A stretch of 64,000 nt of DNA from contig NC_133538.1 of the NCBI RefSeq assembly GCF_048544455.1, forward strand, positions 37,697,469 to 37,761,468. Reading direction: 5' to 3'. The notes under the pieces are model-generated. The model saw nothing but the letters and a program-made list of their open reading frames with translations. It ran no database searches and was not told where the DNA came from. The position numbers and the translations under genes were made by a program. Position 1 is the stretch's first letter. The number at the start of each line of letters is the position of its first letter. The DNA is from Silene latifolia (lineage: Eukaryota; Streptophyta; Magnoliopsida; Caryophyllales; Caryophyllaceae). Shown here in pieces: positions 33,509 through 42,105 of this stretch.

Positions 33509-35514
33509 CTACAAGCTTCTCAAGATCTCGGCAAATTTGCCAAATTGTTGATTAGCTTTAGTATTCTGCAGACGCCTCGGGAAGGGAACCGTGATGGGCA
33601 TCTCGAGTCCCTTGTTTCTCTCTTCTAACGTGTCAGCCGGATCAAGCTCTGTATCCTTTGGACGCTTCTTTCCTCTCGAACGAGATCTTTCAGGCAATTT
33701 CTCACTTAATCGAGCACTAGCAGGCTCTCGATCAAGCTGTCTGTCATCCATACTACTCGATCGACCAAAATTCCCATTCGATCGAGTAGTTTCTTCAATA
33801 GTATCACTCGATCGAGTAGAAAAATCACTCGATCGAGCAGTTGGCTTTTCCTGTTCACTCGACCGAGTGGAATTTCTACTCGATCGAGTACTTTAATCAT
33901 CAAATCTGCTCGATCGACCTCCAGAAACTAGTCGATCGAGCACTTTCTTAGCCGTCAGCTCATTTCCTTCGACAGAACACTGTTCATCAGCTATTATTTC
34001 CTTCCTCGGGTCTGATTTCAACACTTTTGGTCCCTCATATGAACGAGCGCTTCTCAAATTGATTAAATTTACCGTCTCATGTGGATTTTTGTCAGTTTGT
34101 GACGGTAAATGACCCGGTTTCCTTGTAGATTGGTTCGCGGCTAATTGGGAAACTTGAGTTTCAAGTGCCTTGATGGATGCATCTTTCTGTTGATCACTCA
34201 ATTGCCACTGCTTTGTAAAATTCTGCAGCATAGTCTTTAGCTCACCAATCTCACTCACCCCTCCAGAAGATGATGCTCCATGATTGGGAGGAGGGAAGGA
34301 AGGAGGCTTCTGAAAGCCTTGTTAATTCTTATGTGGAGGAACATACGGCTGCTGCTGGTGCGGAGGAGGGGTAGGATTGAGCACATTTTGACTAGTCCAC
34401 CTCAAATTGGGATGGACTGCCCCTTGGTTGTTGTAATAGGAACCCCCTTCTTGCCTATATTGTTGAAAGGCAAGGACTTGTTCTTTCTCCATAAGACAGC
34501 CAACAGCAGTGTGACCATCATTGCTCCCACACCTCTCACATTTGACGGTCTCCCCTCTAGTAAGCACATGGACCGTCTGAGGCTCCCCAGCAGAATGTAA
34601 CTCCAACTTGTCAAATCTAGCATTCATGGCTTCCAGCTGAGCCACAACCTGCTTATCAACTACATGAACTGTTCTAATACCATCCCTCGGGTTTCCATAC
34701 TCAGCACTGTGATTCGCCATCTCTTCAATAAGGGCCCATCCCTTATCATCATCTGTATTTTCCTGGAATCTCCCATTAGATGACGCATCAAGTATGGCTT
34801 TGTGGTCATCATACAGCCAATTGTAGAACTGGTTAGATATAAACCATGGGTCAAAACCATGGTGAGGAATGGACCTCACCAATTTCTTGAATCGGGACCA
34901 CGCCTCATATAAAGTCTCATCGGAGAGCTGCACAAATCGGTAATCTTGGCCCTCAGCTGATTGGTGCGCTGTGGAGGGAAATATCTCTTGTAAAAGGCAA
35001 GAGCAAGAGACTCCCAATCTGTAACTCCTGCAGCTGTGCGGTCCAAATCAGTCAGCCACTCCCTGGCTGAGTCAGTTAAAGAGAAAGGAAACAGAACTTC
35101 CTTAATCTTGTCTTGAGTTATCCCCTTTGTGGCGGGGATAGTAGAACATTAGTCTGTAAAGACCTCCATGTGCTTCCTCGGGTCTTCACCTGCCACACCT
35201 CTATACAGATTTCTTTCTACCAGATTGATGTAGGAAGGACGGATGTCGAATGTATTCCCATCCTCAGTCTGGAGATTGAAACCCTTTGGAATTGAGGATG
35301 CTTTAGGTACCGAATGACTGGAAAGTTTTGGCATCTTTACTTGTTGATCGGCAAGAATAGGAATGTCTTCTCCGAAAAGAGAGTGATGTAGCTCTGGCTC
35401 GAAAGTACTCAAGTCTTCCTTTTGTGATTTCCTCTACAGACGAAGTCTATGCCTGAATAGTCTCTCTGGCTCTGAATCAGCTGAAACTAACTCAAACCTG
35501 TCTGACCTGTGCAT
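33509..35514 (-). pseudogene. Gag of the Athila-like element, with palindrome array inside the coding region
   Basis: Likely start is ATG 35514 (MHRSDRFELVSADSEPERL). A stop follows after about 25 codons, and a frame with PKASSIPKGFNLQTEDGNTF and SYINLVERNLYRGVAGEDP runs to 35149. The capsid part (35017-34322) contains YEAWSRFKKLVRSIPHHGF and QFYNWLYDDHKAILDASSNG. A knuckle-like CERCGSNDGHTAVGC follows. Downstream, a linker (34258-33509) is built around the CGATCG array, read as repeated S/T-R-S-S. Stops at about 33893 and between frames show decay. The same gag occurs on the plus strand at 59047-60163. Confidence 0.85.
33727..33940. repeat. CGATCG array within gag coding DNA, alternating 21/30 bp
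   Basis: Cores at 33729, 33758, 33779, 33809, 33830, 33860, 33881, 33911 and 33933 give spacings of 29, 21, 30, 21, 30, 21, 30 and 22 bp. The 51-bp double unit is 17 codons, so the frame is kept. Confidence 0.92.
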
Positions 35515-35613
35515 AAACAACACTGAAAGAAAATAAGTAAGAACTGCCTCAAGGAATAAAAATTCCCTGAGACGAATAAAATAAACGGAATAAAGACAGA
35601 TAGGGCAATTGCC

Positions 35614-35631
35614 TCCCCGGCAACGGCGCCA
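35614..35631 (-). promoter_or_regulatory. Primer binding site, tRNA-Asp type
   Basis: TGGCGCCGTTGCCGGGGA on the minus strand, 5 bases inside the 5' LTR. It is complementary to the 3' end of plant tRNA-Asp, the primer typical of Athila elements. Confidence 0.88.
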
Positions 35632-35636
35632 AAATT

Positions 35637-37122
35637 TGATACGTCTGTCGTATACCTATCAAAAATAAACTAACTAAACTAACTATATAGCTAGGGAAGT
35701 CAGGTCGATCTCCTCAGGGAGGCAAGATATCTGTAAAAGTCCGTCTATTTAGTCACAAATGGGGGGGTTGTTTGAATTGTTTTCTAAACTAAAGGTTTAA
35801 AGGAAGAGAAGTAGAGAAAAGAGCAGTAAAAGCAGGAGAATAGATTTAAACTATCAAATAGAGAGGGGTCATGTCAGGATTTCGGTTCACTACAGTAGTC
35901 CAGTGACTCAACTGTAAACAACCTAGACAAACTAATGTGAGACGGATATGCAAAGGTCCTTTCGGTCCACTTTCTATCCTAAATTACCACTAACTTAACT
36001 TTCATCCTCGTCAGGGTAGTCTACTGTTCATAGCAGGCCTATTTAGTCCAATCTTTCGATCTAGGATTAATTTTAGCCAGATTAAAGGGATGACTCAGAA
36101 GGGTGCACTCAACTAAGTCGGTAAAATACAATTAAATTGCTATGGTGACAGAATCTCACAATTAACTCGTCTAAACTATTTACTACATCGTCACATTTCT
36201 ATCGTAGATCCCCTAATCCCAACATGAAAGAAGTTTAGCTACTCATATCGCTAATTAAACTATCAAAACTAACAAAGAGATAAATAACCAAGATTCAACA
36301 TACTAAAACAATGATTAAATCGCATAAAAAGTAAATTAGGGCAGAAAGTAAATGAAGCAAGGCAAGAAATTAAAGCAAGCAAAAGAGAGATTATTATTAA
36401 GAAAAGAGAAAGGGATTACAATCGTGCGAATCCGGCGTAAAGAACACAAAATCCGAGCAAAACAATCCCGAGAACAAAGTTACAGAGAAAGGGAAAATGT
36501 AACGTAATAAGTTTTCTCAAAACTAAATCAATGATTGATAAGATAAAATATGATGCTAATGACCTAGTTAACGTAAGTTTAAATAGAAAACAAAATAAGT
36601 CCAAAAGCTAAAACAAGCTTACGGGCTAATTAAAGCCCACGCCAAGAAAACTACTCGATCGAGTAGAATAAATTCACTCGATCGAGCAAAACACTGAACA
36701 TCTACTCGATCGAGTAGAATAGTTACTCGATCGAGTAACCCTCTTTTCAGTACCTCTCGATCGAGCATAATAACCACTCGATCGATCAAACAAGGCCATA
36801 GAAACTGCTCGATCGAGTAATAATACCACTCGATCGAGTCTTCTTCCTTCAAATCAGCCAAATCTCGTCACCGACTGCCTCGTAAACCGTGCCTTCACGC
36901 TTCCCAATGCAGTATCTCACTCAGGAAAATCCCGTCTCCTCTAAATGCATGCAAAAAGGACAAAAAGGGGTACGATTCCACTACTTTCGCGTTCATTTCT
37001 ACAAAATGGACAAAACGAACCAAAGTAGCCAATTCGGGGCATAATACTATATAAACAGTACAAAAATGCATAGAAATACGTGCTGAAATAGGCTAAAAAG
37101 ACTATATAATATGCACGTATCA
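35637..37122 (-). repeat. 5' LTR of the Athila-like element
   Basis: 1486 bp. On the minus strand it begins TGATACGTGC (37122) and ends CGTATCA (35637), with inverted TGATACG ends. It carries the alternating 21/30-bp palindrome array at about 36652-36842. Confidence 0.88.
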
Positions 37123-37319
37123 GTTATTTTAAGGGTAAACCATAAAACTATTAGTAAATGATTTTTTTAATTTTAATAAATCATTCTCATAGTTGAGCTA
37201 ATAGCGCAAGATATTATGAATGACACTATTAAGTGTCTTGCGCATCGTCCGAGCATTTTTTTTATATCGGCCTCAAGATAAATATTATGAAATCAGTGTT
37301 GTAAATAAATTATGATATT

Positions 37320-37349
37320 ACCCGGGCAACGCCCGGGTATGAAATCTAG
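37320..37349 (+). mobile_element. Helitron-like 3' terminus, plus strand
   Basis: Hairpin ACCCGGGC-AAC-GCCCGGGT at 37320-37338, then CTAG at 37346-37349 followed by T. This fits the 3' hairpin and CTRR end of Helitrons. The 5' end was not identified. Confidence 0.5.
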
Positions 37350-37417
37350 TATTATAATAGTTCATGAAAGTTGGAGACTCTATAATCGTTCGAAAAAAGC
37401 TTCCTTTAATATATAGA

Positions 37418-37447
37418 CTAGATTTAATGCCCGTGCGATGCACGGGC
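37418..37447 (-). mobile_element. Helitron-like 3' terminus, minus strand
   Basis: On the minus strand hairpin GCCCGTGC-ATC-GCACGGGC is followed by ATTAAATCTAG. The body would extend to the right. Its stem differs in sequence from the plus-strand terminus 70 bp away. Confidence 0.5.
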
Positions 37448-37449
37448 AA

Positions 37450-39392
37450 ATTGTAATATCTCATGAACCATTGTTGAATATCAAGTTATAAAATAATAAT
37501 CACTACAAATGCCAACTCTCGTCTGTAAAGAGGCTCGATAGGAACTCCAAAAGAGAAGATATCTCAAACACATTTCTAAAATTGGCGGCATTGGAATACT
37601 TAAGCTTATATACACAACAAATGGTATAAAAATTTAGCTAAATACATTAATCCTCAACATAGTGGTATACACAATAAATAGTGAAAGATTAGATGAATCT
37701 CACGATAGTTTTAACATTAATATAACTCTACCTCTACCGTTTGAATTAAATATGTAGGTAATTTTAACATTAATATAACTCTATCCTTCAATTCATTATG
37801 ATTACTTTATAATATAGTTTATCTTAAGTAGTTTAAATATGATTACTTTATCAACACAAATTCTTATTTACATCCGTTGTAAACAAGAATAATTTACAAT
37901 AGAGGTATAAATCCATCCCAAAAAACACCTTTTTTTCAGGGTGATAGGGTGATACATCCCTCCCTTATAATTTACAACTGTTATAAGCAAGACTAATTGA
38001 TTTATTAATAGTTATAATTTGTGTTAAGTAGCTTTAAAAACTTATAGAGACTCTCTCTTGCTAGATTAATGTCTATGATCCAAAATATTTGTTACATGTT
38101 CTACTCGTAAAGTAATTGATCTTGTGTTCAATAGCAAATAAATTGAACACTTTAGGTTATAACTTACCTTATTTCCTATTATAGTTACATTAAATTAACT
38201 CACCTCTTTTCAAGAAAAATTTTGTAATTTCACTTGTGAATGTATTATTTTTTTTTTAATATTTAATTTATTTTTATTATTACTTCTATATGTCCTATAC
38301 GTATAACGTAATAAAATCACACTCTTATTCTCACTCCTATTGTTAGATCGCATATGGGCCTGGGCCGCGCCCATCGAGGAGGAGAGAGTGTCCACTTTAT
38401 AAGTTCAAGGAGGTATCATCCCAAAACCAATTGGCAATGGGAGGAGTAGCCCCTTGGATTATAAACTAGATCACTCTTCTCTATTTCTCCGATGTGAGAG
38501 ACCTACATGTGATTCTGTTAATATTAATAACGATTTTTCCCGCAACTTGTCAAAATTTCACTTTAGAACTTGGATGATGTCAAGAATTATGCTTTGGACA
38601 TTAGGTCAATTGTCTATGATTTAATTGTATACGTTAAAGCTAATTTCTCAAATGATCTGAGGTTGTCATACACTCGAACAGTCGGATTACAACTACTTCA
38701 TAAAGTGTATAATTTTCGTTAAAGTTAAAATCAAAACAAAGGCTAAGCAATTTCATAATTTTTTTTTGTTAGAAATTAAACTCGATTGTTCTACCCCTAC
38801 TATATGATTGTTCACTCTAATCAACCTACTATTTAAATTGGAATCTACTAATTTCACTTAATATGTTCCGGAGTATTCATCAAATATGGTCTCATATTTT
38901 GTCAAATTGCAACTTTCAAAATAAATTCTTAGGGAGAAAATACTTCAGAAATATATATATAGAGCAAAGTTGTAAAAACAACAAATAAATAAAATCATAT
39001 TAATATCAAAGTTTCTATCTTAGCTCAACGTAGCATATTGAATCTTTCAATAACAACAACAAAATCTTAGGCATACGCATAAGATAGTTTTAGTGTACTA
39101 TGATGAACCGTGGAGGAAAAATAATAATAAAACGCAAGGGAATACCTACTGGATTAGGCAAATAAAAAAAGATTATTTAACAATAAAATTCGAATTATGA
39201 GGATTGATGCGTCTTATTATAATAATCCGAATTTTATTTTAACTCACCATAAAACATACTATCGCCCCTACCTTCTCGTAAGGAACTTGACTTAATTTTA
39301 ACCGATAGAAACAGGTAAAAAGTTTTGTGGGTTCCATTTATTTATTTATTTATTTATAATCCGTCTCTCACTCCCCTCCTCCACAATTAACA
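37450..39392. other. AT-rich intergenic region, no gene
   Basis: No coding signal. At about 38344-38520 there is a GC-richer block (ATATGGGCCTGGGCC, then CCAAAACCAATTGGCAATGG and GTGAGA) that resembles the start region of plant copia-type LTRs, but no terminal repeats or partner were found. Confidence 0.4.
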
Positions 39393-39709
39393 TGTAACAC
39401 CCCACGGTAATTGAAGAGGTCTAGTGATCGGCTTAAATGACTAGTGCTTAAATGGATTAGAAGTACTACTCATATCAACAAAGTGCACTTTTTTTTATGG
39501 TCATCCATGCAAAAGAATTCCACAGTTAAGCGTGCTTGGCTAGGAGTAGTCTTAGGATGGGTGACCTCCTGGGAAGGTTTCCGGGATGTGCATGAGTGAG
39601 GACAAAATGCGCTATAAAGGACCCGTGTTGATCTGTGGGCCATGTACACAGCCTAGCGAGCTACCATGAGTGACCGCTCTCGACCCTAGGTTTGGGTTAG
39701 GGTGTTACA
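39393..39709 (+). mobile_element. Cassandra-type solo LTR with 5S rRNA-like box
   Basis: A 317-bp solo LTR beginning TGTAACACC and ending GGTGTTACA, flanked by the perfect 5-bp duplication TAACA (39388-39392 and 39710-39714). About 39515-39595 matches 5S rRNA (AGTTAAGCGTGCTTGG, TAGGATGGGTGACCTCCTGG), including the internal RNA polymerase III promoter. This combination defines Cassandra terminal-repeat retrotransposons. No internal region or second LTR is present, so recombination has reduced it to one LTR. Confidence 0.88.
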
Positions 39710-39714
39710 TAACA

Positions 39715-41042
39715 ACCTATCACCTCACCTCAACCCACCAACTACCATCGTTAACCCAGCTAACCACCACCACCACCTCTCCTTCCCCCCTCTTTGTTCA
39801 CCGGCCATAATCTTTGCCGGCCACCACCATGAGTCATCCTACAACAACACAACGACAACCTCTCCCTCAAGCTTCCTCGCTCACCCTGAATTAAATGTTC
39901 TCATGACATTAAATTAAGTAGATTAAATTTAATGGGACAAACGTGATGAACGATGGTGGCTCATTGGCCTGAGCTGGCGCGGCAATGGTGCGAATTGGGT
40001 GACGAGTGTCGCGGATGGAGAGGTAATGAGACGTTGAACTAGGTTGTTTGATTGGTGGCTGAGATGACGGTGATGTGATCTGCTGCTTGTTGTCGTGGAA
40101 CCCCGTGTTGCAGCAAATTGTGGGCGTATTGGTGTGTGGTGGTGCAACAGGTACGCACCAATGAAGGAGCCGGTGTTTCATCGTTGAGCTTCTACGGCTG
40201 GCGGTGGCAGGCCGTCGGAGATGCCAGAGGCGAGAACAGGGTAGAAGGAGAACAGCAGGTGGTGCGAATTGATGAAGACTGAGGCAATGTTGTTGCTGGT
40301 TCGGCTGTGGTGCGACTTTGCAGCTTCGTTTTTGGGTTTCGGAACTGAGACAAAGGCCAAGCAATGAATGGTATTGGTGGCTGCTCCGGAAGGCTTTTGC
40401 TCGAAAATCACTGAGACAAACCCCGAATTAATTGTTCTGATGATATTAAATTAAGTCATCACCTATAAATTTTATTTTTTATCCATTAAAATTATTTTCA
40501 ATATAGGACGAGACTTACTCGCTCATAAAAATAAACCAAACGAATCTATAATGGACTCGTGCAAACTTGTCTATTTGATTTCCATAACGTTCATTCTCCA
40601 TCTAGTTTGGTACATGCATTGCCACTATTTGATTCCTGCAAAAACATTTAAATTTGAAAATATGATTAGCAAAACCCATCAACCACTTTCATAAACAATA
40701 TAAAATATAAAAATAACATGAGTAATGGTTATAAATTAACGTAAAATAACAATATAGGAAACATGTATAAATCTCAAGATGGTTTGATCTTTCTGGCCTC
40801 ATCATTCATTTATATAGCTTCATAGCTTTTTTGAAATAGACCCCCACCGAAACTATTTGATTAACATTTGGAAGTAGACTCACATTGAAATTCTTTAATG
40901 CCCAACGTCTAATAGGATACGACTACTATAACCATACATTTTTGTTAAATTTTTGTATTTATTTTAATTTTAGGAAATTCGTAAAAGTTGGACTTTTTGT
41001 AAGCGCTCAAAAAAAGCTTCATTTAATATTTAATAATATAAA
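39715..41042. other. Intergenic region with a low-complexity, CT- and GT-rich segment
   Basis: Weak frames at 39702-39917 (plus) and 40411-39909 (minus) are rich in His/Pro/Ser and lack recognisable domains. A direct repeat (CCTGAATTAAATGTTCTCATG and CCCGAATTAATTGTTCTGATG, about 39887 and 40421) brackets 39919-40420, which may be an insertion. Confidence 0.35.
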
Positions 41043-41044
41043 TA

Positions 41045-41283
41045 CTCCATCCACTTTTTTATATATGACGTTTTGCATTTACGAGGTAAGCATTTGACTT
41101 TAATATTTACAAAAATATATTTGTTCAAAAAATATAAAAATGGCACCATTAAATTCTTTACGAAAAACTCTTTCATATAAGTATACATATCATAATATTT
41201 AGTCTTATATTTTAAGAGATATTGAAGAGAGAATGGTGTGTCTCAAAATGTGAGAAAGTCATATATAAAAAAAATAGAGGGAG
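41045..41283. mobile_element. Stowaway-like MITE
   Basis: Inverted ends CTCCATCCACTTTTTTATAT and CTCCCTCTATTTTTTTTATA, each continuing into ATATGAC; TA on both sides (41043-41044, 41284-41285). No coding capacity. Ends starting CTCCCTC with a TA duplication are typical of Stowaway elements. Confidence 0.72.
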
Positions 41284-41559
41284 TAGATACATAGATATTG
41301 AGATTGATATTAATTGATTGATATTGATACTTCCTATATTGAGACAACCCAATACCACCCTCGCATAATATCACTTCACTTTCACTTAAGTTCAAGAAAG
41401 ACTATGAACCGAACAAACTCATTCTCAAAAGACAGTCTCACCCGACCATTTTTCGACTCTTTTACTCAAGTAGAGCGATACAATTCTTCCTCATGAGTTT
41501 TATCATGACTGCATTCTCAATTGATTTTCAAGGGACCTTATCACCCCGCCGACGAAAAA

Positions 41560-41850
41560 GAGGTTGTTTGGTTACCCATTAAATAACACAGGAACTCCAA
41601 TTCATGTGAATTGCAAAATGGGTAACTTGTTTGGTTACTCCAATTCACATGAAATAGAATTATCTAGGAACTCTAATTCCTCCATAATAGAGGAAGTTGC
41701 TTACCTAGGCCCCCCTAGGTAAGTTGGAATCGCCTACGAATCGTTTCTTTTTGCAACCAAACAACTTTTCCTAATTCACATGAATTCTAAAATCATGTGA
41801 TTTATCACTTCCTAGACAATGCAACTTCCTACCTGCAACCAAACGACCCC
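41560..41850. mobile_element. MITE with GAGGTTGTTTGGTT inverted ends, upstream of the CML48-like gene
   Basis: Left end GAGGTTGTTTGGTTACC and inverted right end GGGGTCGTTTGGTTGC. The interior repeats CAATTCACATGAA-type words. A 3-bp AAA flanks both sides, possibly the duplication. The ends fit hAT or Harbinger MITEs. It lies about 250 bp upstream of the gene's start codon, hence in its promoter. Confidence 0.5.
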
Positions 41851-41937
41851 AAAGTATAAGACCAAACCCAAACACGTAACAATATCTCATACGTTCACAT
41901 CACCATTGAATGCGTGACCATTTTGCCCTTTTATCTC

Positions 41938-42105
41938 AACTCTCAAAACTCCATTAAAATTTCATCTTCTCTCTTTACTCAATCAATCTGTAAACCCTAA
42001 ATTAATCCCCAAAAATGTCTTAACTCTCAAAACTCCATTAAAATTTCATCTTCTCTCTTTACTCAATCAATCTGTAAACCCTAAATTAATCCCCAAAAAT
42101 GTCTT
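41938..42105 (+). repeat. 84-bp tandem duplication of leader and start codon
   Basis: Units 41938-42021 and 42022-42105 are identical as far as I can read. Each ends in CCCCAAAAATGTCTT. The first ATG (42015) is followed by TCT TAA; the second (42099) opens the CML48-like frame. Confidence 0.92.

Larger units (their letters stand above)
2822..37122 (-). mobile_element. Athila-like non-autonomous LTR retrotransposon (outer layer of the nest)
   Basis: Read on the minus strand the order is: 5' LTR (37122-35637), tRNA-Asp-type primer binding site (35631-35614), gag, aspartic protease, a spacer, an Athila-type late ORF, a 3' spacer, a polypurine tract and a truncated 3' LTR (3682-2822). No reverse transcriptase, RNase H or integrase belongs to this layer. 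The element is interrupted by a nested insertion at 5510-29409. Without that insertion it would be about 10.4 kb. The 3' LTR lacks about 620 bp of its distal end, so no target duplication can be read. Confidence 0.85.

Noticed and set aside
32625..35514. Endogenous pararetrovirus
   Set aside because: LTRs, a tRNA-Asp primer site and Athila-type gag and protease fit a Ty3 retrotransposon; no movement-protein or coat features are seen.
35614..35631. tRNA-Asp gene fragment
   Set aside because: Only the 18-base 3' complement is present, directly inside an LTR; it is a primer binding site. The same holds for 58932-58949.
39515..39595. 5S rRNA gene
   Set aside because: Only part of 5S is present, with many changes, and it lies inside a solo LTR with its own target duplication (Cassandra type).
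39909..40364. 151-residue minus-strand frame, His/Pro/Ser-rich
   Set aside because: Compositional bias, no domain and no splice or start context that supports a gene.
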